A stretch of DNA of 64,000 nt from Tepidimonas fonticaldi (GTDB lineage: Bacteria > Pseudomonadota > Gammaproteobacteria > Burkholderiales > Burkholderiaceae_C), in the NCBI RefSeq assembly GCF_007556755.1, contig NZ_VJOO01000002.1, positions 124,001-188,000 of the forward strand, read 5' to 3'. The notes under the pieces were generated by a model. That model ran no database searches. It was not told where the DNA came from and saw only the letters and a program-made list of their open reading frames with translations. Numbering within the stretch: the first letter of the stretch is position 1; every line of letters starts with the position of its first letter. The translations under genes and the position numbers were made by a program. Shown piece after piece: positions 6,794-15,030 of the stretch.

Positions 6794-8818
6794 ATGCGGC
6801 TGTTCTTGTGCGAGAAGCCCTCCCAGGGCAAAGACATTGGCCGGATTCTCGGCGCGACGCAGCGCGGTGAAGGCTGTCTCAGCGGCTCCGGCGTCACCGT
6901 CACCTGGTGCATTGGCCATCTCGTAGAAGCAGCAGCTCCCGAGGTCTATGACGCGGCGCTCAAGCGCTGGTCGCTGGAGCAGTTGCCCATCGTTCCCCAG
7001 CAGTGGCGGGTCGAGGTCAAACCGAAGACCGCCACGCAATTCAAGGTCGTCAAAGCGCTTCTGGCGAAGGCGACCCATTTGGTCATCGCCACCGATGCCG
7101 ACCGCGAGGGAGAGCTGATCGCCCGCGAGATCATCGACCTGTGCGGTTACCGCGGCCCCATCGAACGGCTGTGGTTGTCGGCGCTCAACGATGCGTCGAT
7201 CCGCACCGCGCTCGGCAAGTTGCGGCCCTCATCCGACACGCTGCCGATGTACTACTCGGCGCTTGCGCGCTCACGCGCCGACTGGCTCGTGGGCATGAAC
7301 CTCAGCCGGTTGTTCACGGTGCTCGGGCGTCAGGCCGGCTACGACGGCGTGCTGTCCGTCGGGCGCGTGCAGACGCCGACCCTGAAGCTCGTCGTGGACC
7401 GCGACCGCGAGATCGCGGCCTTCAAGTCGGTGCCGTTCTGGGCCATCGACGTGTCCCTGTCTGCGGGTGGACAGGCTTTCAGCGCGCAGTGGGTTCCGCC
7501 CGATGGCTGCACCGACGACGCTGGCCGCTGCCTGCAACAGCCGGTTGCCCAGCAAGCCGCGCAACAGATCCGCGCTGCGGGTAGCGCTCAGGTGGTGTTT
7601 GTCGAGACCGAACACATGCGTGAAGGCCCGCCGCTGCTGTTCGACCTGGGCACCTTGCAGGAGGTCTGTTCCAAACAGCTTGGGCTGGATGTTCAAGAAA
7701 CCCTGGAGATCGCCCAGTCCCTGTACGAGACCCACAAGGCCACTACGTACCCGCGTTCCGATTCAGGCTACCTGCCCGAAAGCATGTTTGCCGAGGTGCC
7801 CACTGTTCTGGACAGCCTGCTCAAGACCGATCCCTCGCTGCGCCCGATCATGGGCCAGCTCGACCGCTCCCAGCGCTCGCGCGCCTGGAACGACGGCAAA
7901 GTGACGGCGCACCATGGCATCATTCCCACCTTGGAACCCGCGAACCTCTCGGCCATGAGCGAGAAGGAACTGGCGGTGTACCGGCTGATCCGCGCGCACT
8001 ACCTGGCGCAGTTCCTCCCTCACCACGAGTTCGACCGCACTGTCGCCAAGCTGTCCTGCGACCAGCAGAAGCTGGTGGCCACCGGAAAACAGGTGATCGT
8101 CAAGGGCTGGCGCCTGGTGCTGGCCGAGCCGCAAGCGGACGAGGACGGTGAAGCCACGGCACGCAGCCAGGTACTCCCCGTGCTGCGCGAAGGCATGGCG
8201 TGTCAGGTGACCGAGGCCGAGATCAAGGCGCTCAAGACGATGCCGCCCAAGCCTTACACGCAGGGCGAGCTGGTCAAATCCATGAAGGGGGTCGCCAAGC
8301 TGGTGACGGACCCGCGCCTGAAGCAGAAGCTCAAGGATACGGTCGGCATCGGCACAGAGGCCACGCGGGCCAACATCATCAGCGGGTTGATCGCCCGCAG
8401 CTACCTTGTGAAGAAAGGACGCTCCATTCGCGCATCGGATGCAGCGTTCACCCTGATCGACGCCGTACCCGCGGCGATTGCAGACCCCGGCACGACGGCA
8501 GTGTGGGAACAGGCGCTCGACATGATCGAGGCTGGTCAGCTCACCCTGGATGTGTTTATCGGCAAGCAGGCCGCATGGATTTCGCAACTGATCGCGCAGT
8601 ACGGCAGCACCTCGCTGTCCATCAAGGTTCCCCAGGGACCCGCTTGCCCGCAGTGCGGCGCACCCACGCGCCAGCGCACCGGCAAGACCGGCCCCTTCTG
8701 GTCGTGCAGTCGCTACCCCGACTGCAAAGGTACGCTGCCGGTCGAATCCGGCGCGTCCAAACGCGGAGCCTCGCGATCTCTACGCCTTTATGGCAGTAGC
8801 GGCCGCAAAGGCTCTTGA
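6794..8818 (+). CDS. topB: DNA topoisomerase III (type IA)
   Basis: 674 residues. The N-terminal TOPRIM domain starts at MRLFLCEKPSQ and contains the metal-binding DADREGE (about residue 105). The active-site tyrosine lies in TTYPRSDS (about residue 318). A four-cysteine zinc finger closes the protein (CPQCGAP ... WSCSRYPDCKG, about 617-645). Type IA enzymes pass single strands and can decatenate replication or transfer intermediates; ICE-borne copies are thought to support conjugation. The ATG at 6773 is seven codons upstream in frame, but the family N-terminus MRLFLCEKPSQ begins at 6794. Confidence 0.93.
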   Translation: MRLFLCEKPSQGKDIGRILGATQRGEGCLSGSGVTVTWCIGHLVEAAAPEVYDAALKRWSLEQLPIVPQQWRVEVKPKTATQFKVVKALLAKATHLVIATDADREGELIAREIIDLCGYRGPIERLWLSALNDASIRTALGKLRPSSDTLPMYYSALARSRADWLVGMNLSRLFTVLGRQAGYDGVLSVGRVQTPTLKLVVDRDREIAAFKSVPFWAIDVSLSAGGQAFSAQWVPPDGCTDDAGRCLQQPVAQQAAQQIRAAGSAQVVFVETEHMREGPPLLFDLGTLQEVCSKQLGLDVQETLEIAQSLYETHKATTYPRSDSGYLPESMFAEVPTVLDSLLKTDPSLRPIMGQLDRSQRSRAWNDGKVTAHHGIIPTLEPANLSAMSEKELAVYRLIRAHYLAQFLPHHEFDRTVAKLSCDQQKLVATGKQVIVKGWRLVLAEPQADEDGEATARSQVLPVLREGMACQVTEAEIKALKTMPPKPYTQGELVKSMKGVAKLVTDPRLKQKLKDTVGIGTEATRANIISGLIARSYLVKKGRSIRASDAAFTLIDAVPAAIADPGTTAVWEQALDMIEAGQLTLDVFIGKQAAWISQLIAQYGSTSLSIKVPQGPACPQCGAPTRQRTGKTGPFWSCSRYPDCKGTLPVESGASKRGASRSLRLYGSSGRKGS

Positions 8819-9355
8819 CCGACCCCGTTCCCCGAGAGCCGTGTCCGCCATCGGCGGCGTGGCCCATGTCCCGCACGCCCTGCGGGACGCCCAGCGCGCA
8901 ACGCCTTCTCTTGTCCGTGTGCGCGTCCCGCCCGGCCGTCCCCGGCCGCGGGACCTGAAGGTAGCTTCTCCACGAACCATGTCCGGGGTTTCCCGGCGCG
9001 TTCTACTGATCTGCATTTTTCCGCTTCTGCGAAGGGTCCCCCGATGGCTTGCCCGCCTGCGAGCCACCCGGAGACCCTTCGTGGTCAGCGGTATTCGATG
9101 CCGTGCCCAACGGCGAAAAACTGGGCTCCTTTTGTGCGCGGATGTGCGCCAGAAGATGCCGGCGCCAACCACGACATGCGCCGGGTGCGATTGCTTGATG
9201 AGCAGCCGGTTCTAGCGACAACCGGGCCTGCAACAGCCCACGGGTGGTTCTGTCATCCCGAGCCGGAGGCCACTGGGCCTTCGGCGCCTTTCTCCTGCCG
9301 ATCAACGTCCCGGCCCGGCCACACAGTCCAAGGCCACACAAACAGGAGACCCGAC
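8819..9355. other. 537-base intergenic leader region before dcm
   Basis: No convincing gene. It contains a 9-bp inverted repeat CGAAGGGTC / GACCCTTCG (9030-9038 and 9073-9081) and a 6-bp stem CCGGTT / AACCGG (9206-9211 and 9220-9225). The region is long enough for a structured leader or a small RNA. It does not match the five-copy leader RNA described elsewhere in this annotation. Confidence 0.4.
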
Positions 9356-10954
9356 ATGAACCCGCAACCTCGCCCCCCACGCGGTGTGCCCCAAACCGCG
9401 CCACTGCTGTACGGCAGCGTGTGCAGCGGCATTGAGGCCGTGAGCCTCGCCTGGCAACCTCTCGGCCTCGAAGCCGCATGGTTCGCCGAGATCGAGCCGT
9501 TCCCGAGCGCCGTGCTCGCCCACCGTTACCCCCGCGTGCCCAATCTGGGCGACATGACCGCGATCGCCCGCCAGGTGCGTGCCGGCACTGTGCCAGCGCC
9601 CGACATCCTGGTCGGCGGCACGCCGTGCCAGTCGTTCAGCGTTGCAGGTAGCCGTCGCGGGCTGGATGACCCGCGCGGTGCCCTTTCCCTTGCCTATGTG
9701 GAGCTTGCCAATGCCATCGACCAAACCCGCCAACAAGACAGCCGCCCGGCGGCCACGCTCGTCTGGGAAAACGTCCCAGGCGTACTCAACGACCGCAGCA
9801 ATGCCTTCGGGCATTTCCTGGGCGCACTGGCCGGAGAAAGCCGTGCGCTCCAGCCGCCAGGGGAAAAATGGGCGTACGCTGGTTGTGTGTCTGGACCCCG
9901 CCGCCGCATCGCCTGGCGCGTGCTCGATGCTCAATATTTCGGTGTCGCCCAACGCCGCAAGCGTGTGTTTCTTGTGGCAAGTGGTGGAGATGACCTCGAT
10001 CCCGCAGAAGTACTTTTTGAGCGCGCAGGCCTGCTCGGGGATTCTTGTGCGGGCAGCGCGCCGTGGCAAGAAGCTGCCTGCACTGCTGAACCTAGTGTTG
10101 ACCCAGCAGACGGATATGCAGGACTGAAGCAGCCCTGCGGCAAGGTCACGACGACGTTTGGGTTCAGCAATGGGCGTGGCCCGACCGATCTTGCAGCCAG
10201 TTTGATGGCTGGCGGCCCGAAGCACGACATCTGCACCGAGACCTACTTGGTGCAATCCGTCGCAGGCAACATCAGCCACACCCTCGACACCGCCAACAAC
10301 GGCAAGGGCAGCAGCGAGGACGGCACCGGCAAGGGTGTTCCGATCATCGCCTTCATCGCGCAGGGCAGCGGCGCCGATGCCACGCTCGACCTGACACCGA
10401 CGTTGCGCGCTGGCGGCCATTGCAACAGCCATGCGAACGCCGGGGTCGTGCCCGCCATCGCGTTCGCGCAGAACAACCGCGGTGAAGTGCGCTTCGAGTC
10501 GGGCCATGGCCAGGTCGCTTGCACCGTGCTGTCCAACGGCAAGCCGGGCTACGGCGTACCTATGGTGGCCTGCGTGTCTCTGCACGGCCGCGAGCAGGGT
10601 CTTGCCGCCGAGCTGGGCGGCAGCGTAGCGGGCGCACTGCGCACCAGCGGCGGCGGCGCGGACAAGCCCTATGTCCTGGCTCCCGACTTCGAGGCGCATT
10701 TCCGCTACGACTGGAACGACCCTGGCCCCGGCGACTGGTCGCATTGGCGGGTGCGGCGGCTGATGCCCGTGGAGTGCGAGCGGCTGCAAGGCATGCCCGA
10801 CGACTACACGCTGATCCCGTACCGCGGCAAGCCCGCTGCAGATGCTCCGCGCTACAAGGCGATCGGCAACTCCATGGCCGTCCCGTGCATGGCGTGGCTG
10901 GGCCAGCGCCTGGTGCAGTACCTGCACAAGACGGGCTCGACCGCTTCGGATTGA
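9356..10954 (+). CDS. Dcm-type DNA cytosine-C5 methyltransferase
   Basis: 532 residues. Motif I (GSVCSGIEAVSLAW), the catalytic PCQS with Cys at about residue 91, motif VI ENVPG (about 138), motif VIII (AQRRKRVFLV) and the C-terminal motif X region (RYKAIGNSMAVP) are all visible. The stretch between VIII and X (about 230-440) is long and Gly-rich with phage-like VAFAQNNRGEVRFESG repeats, and should contain the target-recognition domain. No restriction partner is adjacent, so it is an orphan methylase that probably shields transferred DNA. Start ATG at 9356 follows AGGAGA. No terminator is obvious before the next leader RNA. Confidence 0.9.
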   Translation: MNPQPRPPRGVPQTAPLLYGSVCSGIEAVSLAWQPLGLEAAWFAEIEPFPSAVLAHRYPRVPNLGDMTAIARQVRAGTVPAPDILVGGTPCQSFSVAGSRRGLDDPRGALSLAYVELANAIDQTRQQDSRPAATLVWENVPGVLNDRSNAFGHFLGALAGESRALQPPGEKWAYAGCVSGPRRRIAWRVLDAQYFGVAQRRKRVFLVASGGDDLDPAEVLFERAGLLGDSCAGSAPWQEAACTAEPSVDPADGYAGLKQPCGKVTTTFGFSNGRGPTDLAASLMAGGPKHDICTETYLVQSVAGNISHTLDTANNGKGSSEDGTGKGVPIIAFIAQGSGADATLDLTPTLRAGGHCNSHANAGVVPAIAFAQNNRGEVRFESGHGQVACTVLSNGKPGYGVPMVACVSLHGREQGLAAELGGSVAGALRTSGGGADKPYVLAPDFEAHFRYDWNDPGPGDWSHWRVRRLMPVECERLQGMPDDYTLIPYRGKPAADAPRYKAIGNSMAVPCMAWLGQRLVQYLHKTGSTASD

Positions 10955-10996
10955 TCGGCGACGCAGCCTGCGGGCCACTCCATTCTCCCTCTTGCA

Positions 10997-11065
10997 TTGC
11001 CGATGGTTCGGCAACAGCCCGTAGCCAGGGTGTCAAGGCTGCCGCGGGTTTCACCCACGCCACCC
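10997..11065 (+). ncRNA. Pseudoknotted leader RNA, copy E (radC-motif-like)
   Basis: Hairpin 1 TTGCCGA/TCGGCAA (10997-11014). Hairpin 2 GTAGCC/GGCTGC (11021-11042) has GGGT in its loop. Hairpin 3 GGGT/ACCC (11046-11056) is followed by ACCC at 11062-11065, which can pair with the loop GGGT at 11028-11031. Same architecture as the four other copies. It lies 133 bases before the next start codon. Confidence 0.7.
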
Positions 11066-11197
11066 GCCAGTTCGCCTCGGCATCTCACCGGCGAACGCTG
11101 CCCACTGGGCATCGATGCCTCATTTCTCCAACCCACGGGATGGCCGCCACGTCCCGTCAGGAGCATGTCGCCACCCGGTCGATCTCAGGACTTCCCC

Positions 11198-11755
11198 ATG
11201 GACAACATCACCAAGCAAGACCGCATTACGCTGAAGAACCTCAAGGTGGCCGACTTCGCCAGCGAGGAAACACTGTGCTTCAACGCAACCGTCGTGTTCG
11301 ACGGTACTCCCATCGCCGAGGCCCGCAACGACGGCCACGGTGGCTCGACGTTCCTCCACGCGCTCAACGGCAAGGCGGGGCTACTGGCGCAGGCCGAAGC
11401 CTTCGCCAAGGGCCTGCCGCCTGCGCCGCTTGACCTCGGCCACGAGAGTGAAGACCCTCACTACATCGACATGACGCTCGACTTCCTGGTCGATGAGCTG
11501 GCCGACGCCATGCACGCGGAACGCAAGGTGCGAGCCGCATTCAACCGCGACATCGGCAACAAGGTGCTGTTCATCAAGGAAGGCAAACTGCTGTTTATCA
11601 AGGGCATCAAGCTCAAGGCCATCGCCGACCGGAAGGCGTACTTCGCTTCGCTGCGCGCCCGGCAGGCCCAGCCCATCGTCATCCTGGCCGAGCTTCCACC
11701 CGAGCAGGCATTCGATTTGTGGAAGCAGTATGTCCTGGGCGACAAGCCCGACTGA
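11198..11755 (+). CDS. ICE-conserved hypothetical protein
   Basis: 185 residues, soluble, acidic, with no recognised domain. The N-terminal part (DRITLKNLKVADFASEETLCFNA) looks beta-rich and the C-terminal half alpha/beta with a hydrophobic strand (QAQPIVILAEL). Start ATG at 11198 follows TCAGGA. It is expressed behind leader RNA copy E, and a rho-independent terminator follows 27 bases after the stop, so it is probably a single-gene unit. No function can be assigned. Confidence 0.7.
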   Translation: MDNITKQDRITLKNLKVADFASEETLCFNATVVFDGTPIAEARNDGHGGSTFLHALNGKAGLLAQAEAFAKGLPPAPLDLGHESEDPHYIDMTLDFLVDELADAMHAERKVRAAFNRDIGNKVLFIKEGKLLFIKGIKLKAIADRKAYFASLRARQAQPIVILAELPPEQAFDLWKQYVLGDKPD

Positions 11756-11782
11756 CCCAGCGTCACCGCACCCTCCTGACAG

Positions 11783-11812
11783 CCCCGCACTCGATGCGGG
11801 GCTTCTTTCTTT
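11783..11812 (+). terminator. Rho-independent terminator
   Basis: CCCCGCA-CTCGA-TGCGGGG stem followed by CTTCTTTCTTTC, directly after the 185-residue hypothetical gene. Confidence 0.8.
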
Positions 11813-11895
11813 CGGTCCCCATCAATCGGGTCTGGGCTGGATGCCATTTTCCAACTGACGCAGCGCGGTCCGCGCACGAAGCTGCCCGCATGTTC

Positions 11896-11961
11896 GCTGA
11901 TTCGTCAGCACATGCCAGCAGCCAGGGTTTTAGGCTGTCGCGGGTCTCTCCCGCGTTACCC
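11896..11961 (+). ncRNA. Pseudoknotted leader RNA, copy D (radC-motif-like)
   Basis: Hairpin 1 GCTGA/TCAGC with a TTCG tetraloop (11896-11909), linker ACATGCCAG, hairpin 2 CAGCC/GGCTG (11919-11937) with GGGT in the loop (11925-11928), hairpin 3 CGCGGG/CCCGCG (11939-11955), then ACCC at 11958-11961 complementary to the loop. It is 125 bases upstream of the following gene. Confidence 0.75.
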
Positions 11962-12085
11962 ACCAGTCCGCATCGCATCAAGTCTGCGGACGCGCGTCCT
12001 CGTGACGTCGATGCCTTTTATCAACCGCGTGCGGGAGCCGCCATCCCGTGAGGGACGAGGCCCCGCTTTTCCAAGGAGCCTATCC

Positions 12086-12310
12086 ATGTCCCAGCAAGCC
12101 TCTTTCGGCCAAACCTTCGGGCAATTGGCCTCGACCTACTGCGGCAAGTTCCTGCCGCTCGAAGTCCTGCAAAGCGCCGCCGGCCACTACATCGGCACGC
12201 GCGATACCGAAGGCCCCGTTTCGCGGGAATCCCGCGAGTACTTCCGCAGCTATGCCGCGGCTCAACGTGCCCTCGAAAGAGGCGGCTGGTCCCAGCTCGC
12301 CGTTCCTTGA
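12086..12310 (+). CDS. Small ICE-conserved hypothetical protein
   Basis: 74 residues. The ATG at 12086 has AAGGAG eight bases upstream. The sequence shows no membrane segment; the middle (GHYIGTRDTEGPVSRESREYF) and the C-terminal amphipathic helix are the only features. It lies behind leader RNA copy D and 22 bases ahead of the next gene, so the two are probably cotranscribed. No function recognised. Confidence 0.65.
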   Translation: MSQQASFGQTFGQLASTYCGKFLPLEVLQSAAGHYIGTRDTEGPVSRESREYFRSYAAAQRALERGGWSQLAVP

Positions 12311-12332
12311 TCCAAACTGGAGGAATCACGTC

Positions 12333-12725
12333 ATGAACCAGCTACTGCCGCGGGAAGTCGTCGATCAGATCATGCGGGAAGAACAGCATTTCGCCGCCGC
12401 GCCTCAAGCCTTTTTCGAGGCATGGAAGCGTGGCGTCGAGATTGCTGGCCCCGAGTGGTTCGGCGACGGCACCCGTGAAGGTCTGAACCAGGCCAAGAGC
12501 AAGTGGGATCTGCGTCCCAACATGCTGCGGCTCAACGACGCCCTCGGCGTCCTGAGCAGCGGCGAACGCATGTTCCTGTCTGCCATGGTCAGCTTCTACA
12601 ACGCGCGTGAGGGCGGTGCCATGCTCAAGCGCTGCCACTTCCACGGGCTGTCGGACTTCGACGGTCTCGACCTGCAACGCCGCAAGGTCATCGCCGACCT
12701 GCTCGTGAACTACAACGGTTGGTGA
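12333..12725 (+). CDS. ICE-conserved hypothetical protein
   Basis: 130 residues, mostly helical and soluble. The ATG at 12333 is preceded by GGAGG. Notable segments are WKRGVEIAGPEWFGDGTREG and the C-terminal HFHGLSDFDGLDLQRRKVIADLL. No signal peptide, no membrane helix and no motif that allows a family call. It follows the 74-residue gene closely and is followed by a strong hairpin at 12765. Confidence 0.65.
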   Translation: MNQLLPREVVDQIMREEQHFAAAPQAFFEAWKRGVEIAGPEWFGDGTREGLNQAKSKWDLRPNMLRLNDALGVLSSGERMFLSAMVSFYNAREGGAMLKRCHFHGLSDFDGLDLQRRKVIADLLVNYNGW

Positions 12726-12764
12726 GCCGGTCTCCGGCACACCACTGTCTTTCGTTCCCCCCGA

Positions 12765-12796
12765 GAGGGACATGCGCCCAAAAGGCCATGTCCCTC
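12765..12796 (+). promoter_or_regulatory. Long perfect hairpin between two hypothetical genes
   Basis: GAGGGACATG (12765-12774) pairs with CATGTCCCTC (12787-12796), with an inner GCC/GGC. It has only a short AT run after it (AATTTCTTC), so it could end the upstream transcript or shape the leader of the gene at 12869. Confidence 0.5.
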
Positions 12797-12868
12797 AATT
12801 TCTTCTCCATCACCCTGCGGATGCCATCGTCCGCATGGGCTGGCTCCGCTTTCTCGAAAGGAGCCACC

Positions 12869-13555
12869 ATGGCGAACAACTACTACGAAGGCACGGGCGT
12901 TCTCGTGCTGGAGCGTGTCACCCCCGTCATCAAGGCGCTGTTCGGCGCCTTCGCGCTGAACGAAGGCCATCCCGGCAACGGGCAGGCCTACATCGCCCAG
13001 ATCGCCGAGACCAATGATCCGCGCTGGACGGATGTGCTGGACGGCCTGGAAGACCTGGCCGCACAACTCGGCATCCCCATGCCCGACGACGAAGAGTTGT
13101 CGATTCCACCTCTGCTCGAACGGCTGGCCGCGCACTTCGGTGCCGAGCAGGACGCGGAGCTGGAGAACCTGATCGAGCACCACAAGTTCGAGGACAGCGC
13201 CGACCTGGAAGCCTTGCTTCTGATCGCTTCCTGCTTCGATGACGGCCATCGCCTGACCGCCATCCAGTTCGAAGGCTGCTGGCATTGCAGCAGGCCGAGG
13301 CTGTTCGAGTTCGGCGGCAACGGCTGCTACCTGAGCCGCGAGGTCCAGGTCTTCAGAACGTCCTCGCAGGCGCTCCAACTCGGCGACCAACTGCGCAAGA
13401 CGATCCTGTCCGCCGACATCGAAGAGGCCTCGGCATTGATCGCGCTGGAGGCCGCCAACCTGCTCGCAGGCATCAACGACGAGCAGTTCCGCCTGAATGT
13501 GCGCCGTCGCGTCGCCGACCGACTGGCCCAGATGCCAACGATCAGCGCCGCCTGA
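12869..13555 (+). CDS. ICE-conserved hypothetical protein
   Basis: 228 residues, soluble. It begins MANNYYEGTGVLVLERVTPV and has a long central helical part; a CWHC pair near residue 144 with FGGNGCYLS could mark a small metal site or just a structural turn. Start ATG at 12869 follows AAAGGAGCC. In-frame starts from 12719 are upstream but lack a ribosome-binding site and the conserved start pattern of this gene block. No function recognised. Confidence 0.65.
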   Translation: MANNYYEGTGVLVLERVTPVIKALFGAFALNEGHPGNGQAYIAQIAETNDPRWTDVLDGLEDLAAQLGIPMPDDEELSIPPLLERLAAHFGAEQDAELENLIEHHKFEDSADLEALLLIASCFDDGHRLTAIQFEGCWHCSRPRLFEFGGNGCYLSREVQVFRTSSQALQLGDQLRKTILSADIEEASALIALEAANLLAGINDEQFRLNVRRRVADRLAQMPTISAA

Positions 13556-13574
13556 CGCATTTTCCATTTTCAAC

Positions 13575-13607
13575 CCACCGGGTCCAATTCCCGGTGGCGG
13601 GAATTGG
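13575..13607 (+). promoter_or_regulatory. Leader with overlapping hairpins, possible pseudoknot
   Basis: CCACCGGG (13575-13582) pairs with CCCGGTGG (13590-13597). The loop CCAATT (13584-13589) pairs with AATTGG (13602-13607), giving either an H-type pseudoknot or two mutually exclusive stems (CCAATTCCC with GGGAATTGG). It ends 29 bases before the next start codon. Confidence 0.55.
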
Positions 13608-13635
13608 CTCCATTATTCAATCTGGAGAGTTCCCA

Positions 13636-14373
13636 ATGTCCCAGAAACCCAATCCCTTTCACCGTGGCTACTGGAATCTGAAAATCGTCCGCACGCTGTG
13701 CATCAGCTACGAGGACGGAAGCCCGCATGTCTGGCGCAACATCCACGCGAGCCAGCAACACCTCTCCGACGAGGAACTGGTTTCATCGTCCTGCATCGTC
13801 GCCAACGATTTCGCCGTGGTCAGCGATGGCCGCGAAGCCGTGAACGCCGAGGTACTGGCCGAATGCGATGCCGGTGAAGGCGTCAGCGGCGAAGGTGTGA
13901 TCGGTGCCGTGGTCTATGCCATCCATGGCGAGGACTTCGACGGCCGCCCAGTCCACGTCGGTGACGCCTATTCGGCCGAGGCCGCGCGGGAAGCGATGCA
14001 GCGCCTGAGTTTCGAGACCGGCTACTACAGCCGGTGCTGGGAAATCAGCCGTGAGCACATCACGGTCGATAGCTGGCACTACCTCGCCGGCCTGGCGGAC
14101 ATCGCCACGCCGGAGGCCATGTTGTTCATCGCCTTCCGTGTGCCGTACAGCCCGGCGATCGGCGTCAAGCTGATTTCCACGCCCTGGACGGACCAGAACC
14201 TGGAGCACGCCGAGGGCATCACCGCCGAGCAGCTTCGACAGGAGCACCGGAACAAGGGCATGCCGGACGACCTGGCGAACATCCTTGAACTGGCTGGCCA
14301 GGCCGATGTGCGCATCCTCATCCTCGATGCAGACGCACCCGCGTTGCTGGGCCTGCCGCTGGCCGAGGGCTAG
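13636..14373 (+). CDS. ICE-conserved hypothetical protein, possibly DUF5983
   Basis: 245 residues. N-terminal half: NLKIVRTLCISYEDGSPHVW and a region rich in short Ser/Asp/Glu turns. C-terminal part (from about 210) is alpha/beta with a strand ILILDADAPALLGLP that resembles the end of DUF5983-type proteins seen in related elements; that assignment is tentative. Start ATG at 13636 has GGAGAG upstream and lies just behind the overlapping-hairpin leader at 13575. Cytosolic, function unknown. Confidence 0.6.
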   Translation: MSQKPNPFHRGYWNLKIVRTLCISYEDGSPHVWRNIHASQQHLSDEELVSSSCIVANDFAVVSDGREAVNAEVLAECDAGEGVSGEGVIGAVVYAIHGEDFDGRPVHVGDAYSAEAAREAMQRLSFETGYYSRCWEISREHITVDSWHYLAGLADIATPEAMLFIAFRVPYSPAIGVKLISTPWTDQNLEHAEGITAEQLRQEHRNKGMPDDLANILELAGQADVRILILDADAPALLGLPLAEG

Positions 14374-14467
14374 CAGCCGCGCGACACGCGGGTCTTCCTC
14401 TTTGTCCCCTCATGCCAGCCCGTCTCCCCCAAGAGTCGGGCTGGTCCATTTTCATAGGAGCAACCTC

Positions 14468-14746
14468 ATGTTCCCCAACCTCATTTCGCGCGCACCGGAC
14501 TTCGAGCACCAGCTCGGAGCCTGCGTCAACGCCATGAGCCAGGACGACGCCATCGGCCAGATCCTGGTATTCGAGCGCACGCACGGCACGCTGCACATGC
14601 GCCATATCGCCGGCGCCGACTTGGTGGACACCGACATTGACGACTACGAGATGGTCGTCTTCGACGGTGGCAACACCGGCGGCGACACGTGGAAGCATGT
14701 GTTCTTCCCGCGTCAGCGCGAACACTACTTCGTGTACCAAGCCTGA
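14468..14746 (+). CDS. Small ICE-conserved hypothetical protein
   Basis: 92 residues, acidic, alpha/beta in appearance (QILVFERTHGTLHMRHIAG, then DYEMVVFDGGNTGGDTW). Start ATG at 14468 follows AGGAGC. A terminator begins nine bases after the stop, so it ends a transcript. No family recognised. Confidence 0.6.
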   Translation: MFPNLISRAPDFEHQLGACVNAMSQDDAIGQILVFERTHGTLHMRHIAGADLVDTDIDDYEMVVFDGGNTGGDTWKHVFFPRQREHYFVYQA

Positions 14747-14754
14747 TCCAACCA

Positions 14755-14778
14755 GCCCCTTTCGAGGGGCCTTTTTCT
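14755..14778 (+). terminator. Rho-independent terminator
   Basis: GCCCCT-TTCG-AGGGGC stem followed by CTTTTTCT. Confidence 0.8.
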
Positions 14779-14866
14779 TGTCCCCAGCGCGGGAAACCGG
14801 GTGCGGCGCAGTGCCGTTTCATGCGGGCGGGTAGCCCGGCCCAGGGCCATCCTTGCCCCCATGTTC

Positions 14867-14937
14867 GTCGGCGTTGCCGACACATGCCCAGGCAGCCGAG
14901 ACCTTCGAGGCTGCAAGCACGGGAAACCGCGCTGGTT
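14867..14937 (+). ncRNA. Pseudoknotted leader RNA, copy C (radC-motif-like)
   Basis: Hairpin 1 GTCGGC-GTT-GCCGAC (14867-14881), linker ACATGCCCAG, hairpin 2 GCAGCC/GGCTGC (14892-14914), hairpin 3 GCACGG-GAAA-CCGCGC with one mismatch (14917-14932), then GGTT (14934-14937). In this copy the loop carries GACC (14900-14903) and the 3' strand GGTT, the reverse of copies A and B, so pairing is kept while both strands change. Confidence 0.75.
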
Positions 14938-15030
14938 GTTTCTTCCTACGGACGCACCGCGTCCATCCACCCACAAGGGACCTCTCCCTTGCGGGCGGGG
15001 AATCCCTTGTTCTTCCTCAAGGAGATTCCC

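Noticed and set aside
9140-9230. A sixth copy of the leader RNA before the cytosine methylase gene
   Set aside because: Only ACGACATGCGCC resembles the linker; hairpins 1-3 and the loop pairing are absent.
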